Below are positions 55,064-64,000 of a stretch of 64,000 bases of DNA, in pieces (positions within the stretch are counted from its first letter, which is position 1; every line of letters begins with the position of its first letter). Under the pieces are notes generated by a model that saw nothing but the letters and a program-made list of their open reading frames with translations, ran no database searches and was not told the DNA's origin. The translations under genes and the position numbers were made by a program. The stretch is taken from positions 1 to 64,000 of the forward strand of contig NZ_JACVOZ010000001.1 in the NCBI RefSeq assembly GCF_018882125.1, in the 5' to 3' direction. The stretch comes from Polynucleobacter sp. AP-Melu-500A-A1 (GTDB taxonomy: Bacteria > Pseudomonadota > Gammaproteobacteria > Burkholderiales > Burkholderiaceae).

Positions 55064-55978
55064 TTAAACCAACTGCGAGATACCCGCCAGTACCCAGCCC
55101 CCAGGGCCTTCTACAGGCTTACTGAGATTCCAAATTTCAGAGAAGTTGCTAGCAGGTGCTCCTATCTGCTCACGAATCATGCCCGTGAACTGAACGCTGC
55201 AATAGTAGCGTGCATCACTCGTCTCAATTCCTAGCAGTTGTGCCTGAATGCTCACAACCTCAGTTTGGTTAGAACCATCTGTGCGGCCAGCCAAATCCTG
55301 TTGAATAGTGGCAAACATTTCAGGTGTAGTGAATTCACTTAATGCTGCAAGATCGCCTATATCCCAAGCCTTTTGAAGACCAACGAAGTATTGCTTCGCA
55401 TTTTCCAAAAAGGTGTGCTCATCAAACCCAGGCGGAAGAGTTGATTGAAATTTCTCTTGCTCTGCACTCACACTGCTAAATGCGCTAGCAGCAGGATTAA
55501 AAGCGGGCTCCTGACGTGGCTGTTCTTGCACGCTACGTAGGGTAGCGGTACTAGGCATATTAGGGCCTTTGCCAGCGCCTGACATTGCTGGCAATAACCT
55601 TCTAATCACAAACATAATCGCAAAACCTGCCAACATCGCAATTAGTAAACCGGTAATCAAAGAAGAGGCTCCCTCACCCAAACCAAAATGTGAGAGTAAA
55701 TAACCAATACCGAGCCCCGCAGCTAAACCTCCCAAGATTCCACCCATACCACCAAAGCGGCTAGGCGCAGCTGCTGGTGTTGGCGCTGCAGCAGGTGCAG
55801 CAGCAGGTGCTGCTTGTTGGGTTGGCTTTTGAGCAGGTGTAGCTTGCCTCTGCATGGGAGCACTTGGTGCTTTACCAATACTTTTTCCGCCCCCTAAACG
55901 AGCAGCTTCCACAGTTGCAATAGATGCAAATATCAAGCTGATGCTTAATACAACTGCTTTAAAAAAATGTTTATTCAT
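55064..55978 (-). CDS. Tim44-like domain protein
   Basis: 304 residues. A signal-type N-terminus (AVVLSISLIFASIATVEAA) leads into ARLGGGKSIGKAPSAP, then a Pro/Ala/Gln-rich stretch (AAPAAAPAAAPTPAAAP near 55-70), two glycine-rich hydrophobic segments (GGLAAGLGIGYLLSHFGLG and LITGLLIAMLAGFAIMFVIRRLLP), and a C-terminal Tim44/NTF2-like domain (FLENAKQYFVGLQKAWDIGDLAAL, ending GPGGWVLAGISQLV). It is probably a membrane-anchored protein. The function of the bacterial Tim44-like proteins is uncertain. It lies between ubiE and ubiJ. Confidence 0.85.
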   Translation of the reverse strand: MNKHFFKAVVLSISLIFASIATVEAARLGGGKSIGKAPSAPMQRQATPAQKPTQQAAPAAAPAAAPTPAAAPSRFGGMGGILGGLAAGLGIGYLLSHFGLGEGASSLITGLLIAMLAGFAIMFVIRRLLPAMSGAGKGPNMPSTATLRSVQEQPRQEPAFNPAASAFSSVSAEQEKFQSTLPPGFDEHTFLENAKQYFVGLQKAWDIGDLAALSEFTTPEMFATIQQDLAGRTDGSNQTEVVSIQAQLLGIETSDARYYCSVQFTGMIREQIGAPASNFSEIWNLSKPVEGPGGWVLAGISQLV

Positions 55979-56045
55979 TTTATTTAACCCCCCTAATAAC
56001 TTCTATAAGTCTCTAGTTTTTAAAAGTTTAAAAACTATGCAACTA

Positions 56046-56789
56046 TCAGTATTTAATACCAATATGTAAGGCAACGATACCCCCAGACATTCTATGGGTT
56101 TCTACCTCGTCAAAACCGACCCCCAGCATGATTTCTTTGAGGGCCTGTGCATCAGGATGCATCCGAATCGATTCTGCCAAATAACGGTAGCTTTCTGAGT
56201 CTTGGGCAACTTTCTCCCCCAACCAGGGAAGCACCTTAAACGAATAGGTATCATAAACGGGCTGCAAAAACGCATCTGGTTTAGAAAACTCCAGTACCAG
56301 GACACGGCCTCCAGGTTTGATAACCCGCAGCATTTCACTTAATGCCACATCCTTGTGGGTCATATTACGCAATCCAAAAGCAACGGTGACCACATCAAAA
56401 TGATTTTGAGGAAAAGGGATCTTTTCAGCATCGAACTGAACACAAGGCAAAGCTAAGCCACGGTCTAACAAGCGATCACGGCCAACACCCAACATTGAGG
56501 CGTTGATATCGCTTAACCAAACTTGCGCATCAGCATTGCTTCCAAAATGAGCAGCTTTCGCAAAAGCAGCCGCCAAGTCACCAGTACCACCTGCGATATC
56601 CAAAACTTTTTGACCAGGTCGAACCTGGGCCCGAGCGATCGTTATTTTTTTCCAAAGTCGATGCAGTCCAAATGACATGAAATCATTCATCACATCATAT
56701 TTACTGGCAACAGAATGAAAGACTTCGGCAACCTTGCCAGCCTTTTCTGCTTCATCAACACTTTGATAGCCGAAGTGGGTTTTACTCAT
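56046..56789 (-). CDS. ubiE: Ubiquinone/menaquinone C-methyltransferase UbiE
   Basis: 247 residues from the ATG at 56787-56789, whose A is shared with the stop of the upstream DUF971 gene. [25 protein letters not shown] near residue 25, the SAM loop [57 protein letters not shown] and the C-terminal [14 protein letters not shown] are all UbiE marks. It methylates C2 of the benzoquinol ring. DUF971-ubiE-Tim44 protein is a common betaproteobacterial order. Confidence 0.97.
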   Translation of the reverse strand: MSKTHFGYQSVDEAEKAGKVAEVFHSVASKYDVMNDFMSFGLHRLWKKITIARAQVRPGQKVLDIAGGTGDLAAAFAKAAHFGSNADAQVWLSDINASMLGVGRDRLLDRGLALPCVQFDAEKIPFPQNHFDVVTVAFGLRNMTHKDVALSEMLRVIKPGGRVLVLEFSKPDAFLQPVYDTYSFKVLPWLGEKVAQDSESYRYLAESIRMHPDAQALKEIMLGVGFDEVETHRMSGGIVALHIGIKY

Positions 56790-57187
56790 TAGTGACTTCC
56801 ACAAGAATGATCATGCGAGTGGCCAGTTTTCGACATCGGTGCATCCCGGTCCAGACCTGCTGCAAGCAGTTTATCTAAATGCTCTTTCCATAGCTGCTCT
56901 TGGTTTTCACACAAGTAACGCAAAAAATCCCAAGAATATAAACCAGAATCATGTCCATCTGAAAAGCTAGGCTTAAGCGCGTAGTGACCAACTGGTTCCA
57001 GATTAGCGATTAAGACCTCTCGCTTACCAGTTTGTAAAGTTTCCTGTCCAGGGCCATGACCTTGCACTTCGGCAGATGGTGATAGCACACGCAAAAACTC
57101 AAATGGCAGACGATATGTATTGCCATCTTCATAGGCCAGCTCTAACACTTTTGACTGTTGATGCACGACGACATTTTTTGGAATCAT
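56789..57187 (-). CDS. DUF971 domain protein
   Basis: 132 residues. The DUF971 fold, shared with the N-terminal domain of gamma-butyrobetaine hydroxylase, is shown by [31 protein letters not shown] near 14-44 and [36 protein letters not shown] near 75-110. The His/Cys-rich tail [10 protein letters not shown] may bind metal, an inference from composition only. Single-domain members are proposed to help Fe-S carriers. Its start is adjacent to the stop of the oxidoreductase gene. Confidence 0.88.
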   Translation of the reverse strand: MIPKNVVVHQQSKVLELAYEDGNTYRLPFEFLRVLSPSAEVQGHGPGQETLQTGKREVLIANLEPVGHYALKPSFSDGHDSGLYSWDFLRYLCENQEQLWKEHLDKLLAAGLDRDAPMSKTGHSHDHSCGSH

Positions 57188-60100
57188 TTAAACCAATACC
57201 CTTTCAATGCCGCCTTGATTGGCTTTTTCTACATAGTCCTTCATCCAGTTCTCACCAAGCAGTTTTTGAGCCATTTCAACGACGATATAATCAGCTGTTG
57301 TATCGCTATCCGCATCAAAACGGGTCAGGCCCTGTAAGCAAGAAGGGCAGCTGGTGAGAACTTTGACCTCACCAGTAAAGTCACCCTTACGTAACTCGCT
57401 AGCAGCTTTTTCCATTTCAATTTGTTTACGGAAACGTATTTGAGTAGAGATATCGGGGCGAGTAACAGCCAAGGTGCCAGACTCTCCACAGCAACGATCA
57501 TTCTTTTTAATGGCTGTGCCGTCTTCCATCTCAATGAGCTCATTCACCGTCTTCATCGGATCTTGCAACTTCATTGGTGAATGGCAAGGATCGTGATACA
57601 TGTATTTCACGCCATTCACTCCAGTAAGCTTCACACCCTTCTCAAGTAGATATTCATGAATATCAATGATCCGACAACCCGGGAAGATCTGCTCAAACTG
57701 ATAACCAGCCAATTGGTCATAACAAGTACCGCATGAGACGACTACAGTCTTAATGTCTAAGTAATTCAGGGTATTGGCAACCCGATGGAATAAGACACGG
57801 TTATCCGTAATCATCTTTTCTGCTTTATCAAAATCCCCGTTACCTCGCTGTGGGTAGCCGCAGCATAAATATCCAGGCGGCAATACTGTTTGCACACCGA
57901 CATTCCACAGCATTGCCTGTGTTGCTAAGCCTACCTGAGAAAAGAGACGCTCTGATCCACAACCGGGGAAATAGAAGACAGCTTCAGTATCGGCAGAGGT
58001 CGTTTTAGGATCACGAATAATCGGCACATAGTTCGCATCTTCAATATCTAATAAAGCGCGCGCTGTTTTCTTAGGTAAATTACCTGGCATTTTTTTATTT
58101 ACAAAGAAAATGACTTGCTCTTTAACACTAGGCTTACCAACGGTAGCTGGGGGATGTGCAGTTTGCTTTTTAGCAAATTTACGTAGCACATCATTACCTA
58201 AGCGCTGTAACTTATAACCCCATCCAATCATGGCCTTACGAGTCAAATTAATCGTTTCTGGGCTGGTAGCATTCAAGAAAAACATGGATGCAGCTGTACC
58301 AGGATTGAAACGTTGTTGACCCATCTTACGCAATAAATTGCGCATATTCATAGTCACATCGCCAAAATCAATCTTCACTGGGCAAGGCGATAGGCACTTA
58401 TGGCATACGGTGCAGTGTGCTGCCACATCATCAAACATTTCCCAATGTCGAATAGAAACGCCACGCCTTGTTTGCTCTTCATATAAGAAGGCTTCTATCA
58501 ATAATGAAGTAGCCAAAATTTTGTCGCGTGGACTGTACAGTAAATTCGCACGTGGCACATGTGTGGCGCAGACTGGCTTACATTTACCGCAACGCAAGCA
58601 ATCTTTTATGCTATCAGCAATCGCGCCAATATCACTTTGTTGCATGATGATGGATTCATGACCCATCAAACCGAAGCTAGGGGTATAGGCCAAGCTCAGG
58701 TCAGCATGCGGCATGAGTTTGCCCTTGTTAAAGCGACCTTCAGGATCAACGCGGTTCTTATAACTACGGAAATCTTTTAACTCATCTTCAGTGAGATATT
58801 CCAACTTGGTAATCCCAATGCCATGCTCACCTGAAATCACACCATCCAATGAACGCGCAAGCTTCATGATGCGATCAACTGAATGGTGCGCATCCTGCAA
58901 CATCTCATAGTCATCAGAGTTGACGGGAATGTTCGTGTGAACATTGCCATCACCTGCGTGCATGTGAAGGGCTATGAAGACACGCTTACGCAAAATCTTT
59001 TTATGAATGGCTTCGAGCTCATTGAGGATAGGCTCAAAAGCTAAGCCCCCAAAGATAATTCGCAACTCGGCACGAATATCTTCTTTCCACGAAGCGCGCA
59101 AACTATATTTCTGCAACTGCGGGAAATAAGTATCCATTTGGGCCATCCACTCAGACCAGCGCGCCCGCACTGTGGCAATTAGTTCGAGAGCTTGCTGAAC
59201 ACGATCGCCCAAAATTTCTGCGGTTGGAACCTCATAATCTTCATCACCCTTTCCTAGAGGTAAGGCACTTTTTTGCAAAAAGGACTCTAGGCCGTCTAGA
59301 ACTTGTAATTTATTTTTGAGCGACAACTCAATATTGATGCGATCAATACCATCGGTGTACTCACCCATACGCGGCAAGGGGATAACAACGTCTTCATTAA
59401 TCTTAAAAGCGTTGGTATGGCGAGCAATTGCTGCTGTCCGCGCACGATCTAACCAGAATTTCTTACGGGCATCTGGACTAACAGCGACAAAGCCTTCACC
59501 AACACGCAGGTTAGCCATACGCACGACTTCACTAGTGGCAGATGCAACAGCTTCTTCATCATCGCCTGCAATATCACCAATCAAGACCATCTTAGGCAAA
59601 CCATTGCGCTTTGACTTGGTGGAATAACCTACCGCTTTTAAGTAGCGATCATCCAAATGCTCAAGGCCAGCCAGGATAGGGCCGCCCTGTTTACTCAAAC
59701 CATCAAGGTAAGCCTTAATTTCAACAATACTTGGAATGGCTTCGCGCGCTTGACCAAAGAATTCTAAGCAAACAGTACGCATATATTTAGGCATGCGATG
59801 CAATATCCAGGTTGCGCTTGTAATTAAGCCATCACAACCTTCTTTTTGGACGCCCGGCAAACCCGATAAAAACTTATCAGTTACGTCCTTACCTAAACCT
59901 TCTTTACGAAAACGCTTACCTTCTACTTCTAATAATTCTGTTTTCAGAATCCGTTCACCAGGCTCACTCAAGCCATCGGACCAAGTTAACTGAAAGCGAA
60001 CCTTTTCAACTTCGTGAATTTTTCCCAAATTGTGATCAAGACGAACTACGTCTAACCAATTTCCCTGGGGATCCACCATGCGCCAACTAGCCAAATTGTC

Positions 60101-61027
60101 TAAAGCCGTACCCCAAAGAACCGCTTTCTTACCACCAGCATTCATGGCAATATTGCCACCTATGCAACTAGCATCTGCAGAAGTTGGATCGACAGCAAAT
60201 ACAAGTCCAGCATGCTCGGCAGCATCTGCAACACGTCTTGTCACTACGCCTGCGCCTGTGAAAATGGTAGGGACTTCATGATCGACACCCGGTAGGTGAG
60301 TACTCTTCACGCCACCAATATTTTCTAACTTTTCAGTATTGATCACTGCTGACATTGCATACAGGGGAATGGCGCCACCTGTATAGCCTGTACCGCCTCC
60401 ACGTGGAATGATCGTAAGGCCTAATTCAATGCAAGCTTTTACTAAACCCGGAATTTCAGATTCGTAATCGGGCTTCAAAACAACTAATGGAAACTCTACA
60501 CGCCAGTCAGTAGCATCGGTCACATGTGCTGCGCGTGATACGCCATCAAAACAAATATTGTCCGCTGCAGTATGGCGGCCCAATTCTTTACGGGCACGCT
60601 TACGAATCTGTTCAACTTCTTTAAAGCCGTTCTCAAAATTTTCAATTGCGCGATAAGCAGCGCTCAATAAAATTTCTACTTGCTCAGCAGATTCACCACT
60701 ATTGCGTTTTTTTACCTCACCTAAACGATGCCAGAGAGCATCTATTAATTGCTGGCGACGAGTTGCGCTATCTAATAAGTCATCTTGCAAGAAGGGGTTA
60801 CGTTGAACGACCCAAATATCCCCCAAGATTTCAAACAACATGCGTGCAGAACGGCCTGTACGACGAACGCCACGCAACTCATTCAGAACGCGCCATGACT
60901 CCTCGCCCAATAAGCGAATGACGATTTCCCGGTCAGAAAAGGAGGTGTAGTTGTAGGGAATTTCACGCAAACGGGGCAAACCCGCTTCAGCGTCCAACAA
61001 CTGGTTCAAAGCTAATGGTGCATTCAT
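57188..61027 (-). CDS. Giant FAD/Fe-S oxidoreductase (DUF3683-GlcD-GlpC-like fusion)
   Basis: 1279 residues. An N-terminal DUF3683 domain ([34 protein letters not shown]) precedes a VAO-type FAD-binding domain ([28 protein letters not shown] near 200) and an FAD-oxidase C domain ([15 protein letters not shown] near 690). Two ferredoxin-like Cys sets follow near 809 ([11 protein letters not shown]) and 876 ([11 protein letters not shown]), then two CCG domains near 1054 ([11 protein letters not shown]) and 1179 (CCGESGTL). This combines the GlcD, GlcE/F-type and heterodisulfide-like modules of D-2-hydroxy acid dehydrogenases in one chain. Electrons probably go to quinone. The substrate, likely a D-2-hydroxy acid such as lactate, is inferred. 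Confidence 0.93.
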   Translation of the reverse strand: MNAPLALNQLLDAEAGLPRLREIPYNYTSFSDREIVIRLLGEESWRVLNELRGVRRTGRSARMLFEILGDIWVVQRNPFLQDDLLDSATRRQQLIDALWHRLGEVKKRNSGESAEQVEILLSAAYRAIENFENGFKEVEQIRKRARKELGRHTAADNICFDGVSRAAHVTDATDWRVEFPLVVLKPDYESEIPGLVKACIELGLTIIPRGGGTGYTGGAIPLYAMSAVINTEKLENIGGVKSTHLPGVDHEVPTIFTGAGVVTRRVADAAEHAGLVFAVDPTSADASCIGGNIAMNAGGKKAVLWGTALDNLASWRMVDPQGNWLDVVRLDHNLGKIHEVEKVRFQLTWSDGLSEPGERILKTELLEVEGKRFRKEGLGKDVTDKFLSGLPGVQKEGCDGLITSATWILHRMPKYMRTVCLEFFGQAREAIPSIVEIKAYLDGLSKQGGPILAGLEHLDDRYLKAVGYSTKSKRNGLPKMVLIGDIAGDDEEAVASATSEVVRMANLRVGEGFVAVSPDARKKFWLDRARTAAIARHTNAFKINEDVVIPLPRMGEYTDGIDRINIELSLKNKLQVLDGLESFLQKSALPLGKGDEDYEVPTAEILGDRVQQALELIATVRARWSEWMAQMDTYFPQLQKYSLRASWKEDIRAELRIIFGGLAFEPILNELEAIHKKILRKRVFIALHMHAGDGNVHTNIPVNSDDYEMLQDAHHSVDRIMKLARSLDGVISGEHGIGITKLEYLTEDELKDFRSYKNRVDPEGRFNKGKLMPHADLSLAYTPSFGLMGHESIIMQQSDIGAIADSIKDCLRCGKCKPVCATHVPRANLLYSPRDKILATSLLIEAFLYEEQTRRGVSIRHWEMFDDVAAHCTVCHKCLSPCPVKIDFGDVTMNMRNLLRKMGQQRFNPGTAASMFFLNATSPETINLTRKAMIGWGYKLQRLGNDVLRKFAKKQTAHPPATVGKPSVKEQVIFFVNKKMPGNLPKKTARALLDIEDANYVPIIRDPKTTSADTEAVFYFPGCGSERLFSQVGLATQAMLWNVGVQTVLPPGYLCCGYPQRGNGDFDKAEKMITDNRVLFHRVANTLNYLDIKTVVVSCGTCYDQLAGYQFEQIFPGCRIIDIHEYLLEKGVKLTGVNGVKYMYHDPCHSPMKLQDPMKTVNELIEMEDGTAIKKNDRCCGESGTLAVTRPDISTQIRFRKQIEMEKAASELRKGDFTGEVKVLTSCPSCLQGLTRFDADSDTTADYIVVEMAQKLLGENWMKDYVEKANQGGIERVLV

Positions 61028-61161
61028 AGCGACATATTTGATAAATAAGCATTTTAATAGAGCAAAGCTGATAGTGGCAGGAATACAGTAAAGATGTTGA
61101 CAAAAGACATAAACCCTTGCAAATCTAAGGGCTTAGGAGCCATCCGTGGTACGCTCATCGG

Positions 61162-62682
61162 ATGGCAACGAACTATTTAAAGAAAATTTTATCGGCTCGC
61201 GTCTATGACGTGGCCAGAGAAACTGAGCTCCAACTAGCCCCGGAACTCAGCAAGCGCTTAGGCAACCAGGTATTACTGAAAAGGGAGGATAACCAGCCAG
61301 TTTTCTCCTTCAAATTACGCGGCGCCTACAACAAAATGGCGCATTTAAGCCCGGAAGCCCTTAAACGAGGAGTGATATCTGCCTCAGCCGGCAATCATGC
61401 TCAAGGTGTTGCATTATCTGCCGCCAAAATGAAGTGTAAGGCTGTGATCGTGATGCCAGTCACTACTCCGAGTCTCAAGATCGATGCCGTCAAAGCTCGC
61501 GGAGGTCAATGGGTTGAGGTCATTCTGCACGGCGACTCTTATAGTGATGCCTTTAAACACTCAGAGCTTTTAGAAAAGAAAAGGGGTTTGACCTTTGTTC
61601 ACCCCTTTGATGATCCGGATGTCATTGCCGGTCAAGGTACCATTGCTCAAGAAATTTTTCAGCAATACCAAGAACCCATTGATGCTGTGTTTGTGGCTAT
61701 TGGTGGTGGTGGACTGATTTCTGGAATTGGCGAATACGTTAAAGCGGTCAGCCCCAAAACCAAAGTCATCGGCGTACAAGCATCTGACTCTGATGCCATG
61801 AATCGCTCACTCAAAGCCAACAAGCGTATTGAACTAAAAGATGTGGGCTTGTTCTCCGATGGCACTGCTGTGAAATTAGTTGGCAAAGAAACATTCCGGA
61901 TCTGTAAAAAAGTGGTTGATGAAATCATCACTGTAGATACCGACGAGATATGTGCAGCGATTAACGATGTCTTTACAGATACCCGCAGCATACTTGAGCC
62001 TGCCGGAGCCTTAGCTATTGCAGGTGTGAAGAAGTACGTCGAAAAAAAGCGTATCAAGAAAAAGACTTTAGTAGCTATTGCATGCGGCGCTAATATGAAC
62101 TTTAGTCGTCTGCGCTTTGTAGCAGAACGTGCTGATGTAGGCGAATTCCGCGAAGCAGTTTTTGCTGTAACCATTCCTGAGGAGCGCGGCTCTTTCAAAC
62201 GCTTCTGTGAGTTACTTGGTAAGCGCAATGTTACTGAGTTCAACTATCGGATCGGCGATCAAAGTGAAGCGCATATCTTTGTTGGCATTAGTACTCAAAA
62301 AGCGGGCGATAGCGAGGCGATTGCAAAGCATTTCCGTAAAGCGAAGTTTGCGACGATTGATCTGACGCATGATGAATTAGCCAAGTCCCACTTACGCCAT
62401 ATGGTCGGTGGGCATTCAGCACTTGCTAAAGATGAATTGATCTATCGCTTTGAATTTCCTGAGCGCCCAGGTGCTTTAATGAAATTCTTATCGAGCATGG
62501 CGCCTAACTGGAATATCAGTCTCTTCCACTACCGCAACCATGGTGCAGACTACGGTCGTATTTTGATAGGTATTCAGGTACCCAAAAATGAGCAACAAAA
62601 ATTTCAGAAATTCTTATCTGCTCTCGGTTATCCACACTGGAATGAAACCGATAATCCCGCCTACCGCTTATTTCTTAAATGA
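61162..62682 (+). CDS. ilvA: Threonine ammonia-lyase, biosynthetic
   Basis: 506 residues. The PLP Lys is in FSFKLRGAYNKMAHL near residue 51, the cofactor phosphate loop is VAIGGGGLISGIGEYV near 180, and SAGNHAQGVALSA follows the Lys. Two ACT-like regulatory halves occupy about 325-500 (PEERGSFKRFCELL and FPERPGALMKFLSSM), so allosteric inhibition by isoleucine is expected. It makes 2-oxobutanoate, the first step of isoleucine synthesis. It is divergent from the oxidoreductase; a perfect TTGACA box lies at 61097-61102 but no strong -10. Confidence 0.95.
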   Translation: MATNYLKKILSARVYDVARETELQLAPELSKRLGNQVLLKREDNQPVFSFKLRGAYNKMAHLSPEALKRGVISASAGNHAQGVALSAAKMKCKAVIVMPVTTPSLKIDAVKARGGQWVEVILHGDSYSDAFKHSELLEKKRGLTFVHPFDDPDVIAGQGTIAQEIFQQYQEPIDAVFVAIGGGGLISGIGEYVKAVSPKTKVIGVQASDSDAMNRSLKANKRIELKDVGLFSDGTAVKLVGKETFRICKKVVDEIITVDTDEICAAINDVFTDTRSILEPAGALAIAGVKKYVEKKRIKKKTLVAIACGANMNFSRLRFVAERADVGEFREAVFAVTIPEERGSFKRFCELLGKRNVTEFNYRIGDQSEAHIFVGISTQKAGDSEAIAKHFRKAKFATIDLTHDELAKSHLRHMVGGHSALAKDELIYRFEFPERPGALMKFLSSMAPNWNISLFHYRNHGADYGRILIGIQVPKNEQQKFQKFLSALGYPHWNETDNPAYRLFLK

Positions 62683-62697
62683 GATGTCATTCGTAAG

Positions 62698-63609
62698 ATG
62701 TCGTACACACTGACCGGAAAACTTGTTGTTGCGATTTCATCGCGTGCACTCTTTGATTTTGAGGAAGAGAATCGCATCTTTGAGTCTACCGATGACAGTG
62801 CTTATATGAAGTTGCAGCTTGAGCGTCTTGGTGAAGCAGCGCAAACCGGTGTCGCCTTTCCGCTTGTCAAGAAGCTCCTCGCATTTAATGAGGAAGGTGA
62901 CCAGCGTGTAGAGGTAGTCATTCTCTCGCGTAACGATCCTGTTAGTGGCTTGCGGGTATTCCGCTCCGCAGAACATCATGGTCTGCATCTTGAGCGTGGT
63001 GTCTTTACCCGTGGTCGTCCTCCTTATCACTATCTCCGCTCTTTACATGCCAACCTCTTTTTGTCGGCAAATGAAGATGATGTCAGAGCTACGATTGATG
63101 CAGGCTTTCCTGCTGCGCGCGTGTATCCGGAATCTAGCAAGACTGCTGAATCACACCCGAATGAAATCCGGATCGCCTTTGACGGAGACGCGGTATTGTT
63201 CTCTGATGAAGCCGAACAAGTGTTTCAGAAAAAAGGACTTGAGGCTTTTGTTGATCACGAAAGTAAAAAGGTTGATATTCCTTTGCCGCCAGGCCCATTT
63301 AAACCCTTACTGGAAGCGCTTCATCGCCTACAGCGCTCTACTAGCGAGAATGGTATGCGCATCCGAACAGCCTTGGTAACTGCCCGGTCTGCACCAGCAC
63401 ATGAACGTGCAATTCGTACCCTGATGGCTTGGGGTGTTGATGTAGATGAAGCAATGTTTTTAGGTGGATTATCGAAGAGCGAATTCCTCCGTGAATTCGA
63501 GCCTGACTTTTTCTTTGACGATCAAACCGGACACTGCCAATCTGCTGCATCAGTAGCACCTACCGGTCATGTTGTGTCAGGCGTCTCGAATCAACCCAAA
63601 ACAAAATAA
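62698..63609 (+). CDS. 5'-nucleotidase family protein (cytosolic NT5-I type)
   Basis: 303 residues. The family signatures are LVVAISSRALFDFEEENRIFE near residue 8, VVILSRNDPVSGLRVF near 73-88, GRPPYHYLRSLHANLFLSANEDDVR near 108, IAFDGDAVLFSDEAEQVF near 162 (HAD-like nucleophile motif), and FLREFEPDFFFDDQTGHC near 265. Members dephosphorylate nucleoside 5'-monophosphates in the cytoplasm. It follows ilvA by 15 bp and precedes queF by 10 bp, so the three probably form one transcript. Confidence 0.9.
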   Translation: MSYTLTGKLVVAISSRALFDFEEENRIFESTDDSAYMKLQLERLGEAAQTGVAFPLVKKLLAFNEEGDQRVEVVILSRNDPVSGLRVFRSAEHHGLHLERGVFTRGRPPYHYLRSLHANLFLSANEDDVRATIDAGFPAARVYPESSKTAESHPNEIRIAFDGDAVLFSDEAEQVFQKKGLEAFVDHESKKVDIPLPPGPFKPLLEALHRLQRSTSENGMRIRTALVTARSAPAHERAIRTLMAWGVDVDEAMFLGGLSKSEFLREFEPDFFFDDQTGHCQSAASVAPTGHVVSGVSNQPKTK

Positions 63610-63619
63610 TATTTATTCC

Positions 63620-64000
63620 ATGGCAACACTACCGCTTGGGCAAGCTACGCAATATCCGGATCAATATGATCCTAGCTTGCTATTTCAAATACCGCGTTCT
63701 GATAACCGCTTAAAATTGAATATCAAACAAGGTCAAGCTTTACCGTTTGTTGGAATAGATATTTGGAATGCCTTTGAATTAAGTTGGCTAAACCAAAAAG
63801 GAAAGCCCCAAATTGCCTTAGCCGAGTTTCAGATTCCAGCAGACTCACCCAACATGATTGAGTCCAAATCTTTTAAGCTTTATCTCAATAGCCTCAACAA
63901 TGCACGCTTTGCAGATGAACAAGAAGTACGTGACCAATTGATCAAGGATTTATCAGGGGCTGCAGGTAGCAAAATTACGGCGCGCCTTCATGCGAATGAG
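63620..64000 (+). CDS. queF: NADPH-dependent 7-cyano-7-deazaguanine reductase (partial, cut by window end)
   Basis: 127 codons are open from the ATG at 63620 to the edge; the reading frame has no stop. The N-terminus MATLPLGQATQYPDQYDPSLL and the block LAEFQIPADSPNMIESKSFKLYLNSLNNARF, read near residues 65-97, are typical of the long (YqcD/QueF-type II) reductase that makes preQ1 from preQ0 in queuosine synthesis. The catalytic Cys lies in the later half, which is outside the window. Confidence 0.9.
   Translation, partial: MATLPLGQATQYPDQYDPSLLFQIPRSDNRLKLNIKQGQALPFVGIDIWNAFELSWLNQKGKPQIALAEFQIPADSPNMIESKSFKLYLNSLNNARFADEQEVRDQLIKDLSGAAGSKITARLHANE

Noticed and set aside
61097..61126. ilvA promoter with TTGACA
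   Set aside because: The -35 box is perfect but no acceptable -10 is found at 16-18 nt, so it is mentioned only within the ilvA entry.
1..64000. CRISPR arrays, prophage or toxin-antitoxin modules
   Set aside because: No regularly spaced repeats, phage structural genes or paired small toxin/antitoxin genes were seen.

Overview
The window looks like chromosomal DNA of a freshwater betaproteobacterium of the Burkholderiales, most likely Polynucleobacter or a close relative. This rests on moderate GC, short intergenic gaps, and protein families and gene orders typical of the order: fis-purH-ruvC-ruvA-ruvB, lnt-glyQ-glyS-gmhB-plsC, amgK-murU divergent from lptD-surA-pdxA-rsmA, ubiB-ubiJ-Tim44 protein-ubiE-DUF971, and rplM-rpsI-argC-erpA. 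I could not run a database search, so the genus is an inference. There is no prophage, CRISPR array, toxin-antitoxin pair or complete insertion sequence. The window is mostly core genome, with a more accessory stretch at about 1-15 kb.

Region by region. 1-0.2 kb: what looks like the end of an insertion sequence (tandem 21-nt repeats) beside a tRNA-Met(CAU). 0.27-2.2 kb: a secreted protein of unknown function, an amino-acid-type solute-binding lipoprotein and a MOSC protein. 2.2-9 kb: an MHS-type MFS permease divergent from a three-gene TRAP transporter for a carboxylate, followed by a gamma-glutamyltransferase-like hydrolase. 9-12.3 kb: TRIC-type channel, AEC transporter, gamma carbonic anhydrase and ammonium channel, the last with an NtrC-like dyad upstream. 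12.5-15.4 kb: a Rap1a/Tai-like secreted protein, a glycine-zipper lipoprotein, OsmC and rhodanese proteins, and a Na+/H+ antiporter-like protein. 15.4-24 kb: miaB-ybeY-corC-lnt-glyQS-gmhB-plsC, translation quality and envelope biogenesis, without the phoH gene often found between miaB and ybeY. 24-31.6 kb: rsmA-pdxA-surA-lptD, divergent from the cell-wall-recycling pair amgK-murU. 31.6-39.4 kb: pepP, a UbiH-family hydroxylase, dusB-fis, purH and ruvCAB. 39.4-44.4 kb: tyrS, anmK, erpA, argC, rpsI, rplM. 44.4-45.5 kb: a candidate small RNA upstream of rplM, an OsmC-family gene and RNase P RNA. 45.5-61 kb: a long minus-strand run with pyrC, glycerate kinase, an Atm1-type ABC exporter, nudB, aspS, a DUF502 protein, ubiB, ubiJ, a Tim44-like protein, ubiE, a DUF971 protein and a very large FAD/Fe-S oxidoreductase. 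61-64 kb: ilvA, a 5'-nucleotidase and the start of queF.

Functional themes: ubiquinone synthesis (ubiB, ubiJ, ubiE, UbiH-family enzyme), peptidoglycan recycling (anmK, amgK, murU), outer-membrane biogenesis (lptD, surA, lnt, gmhB), Holliday-junction processing (ruvABC), and uptake of organic acids and ammonium. The signal least explained by known genes is the 406-bp gap upstream of rplM. It holds, on the minus strand, a good promoter, three hairpins, a C-rich CUCCUCC stretch and a strong terminator (a candidate small RNA of about 100 nt), with two TTGC-N3-GCAA dyads over and upstream of the promoter.
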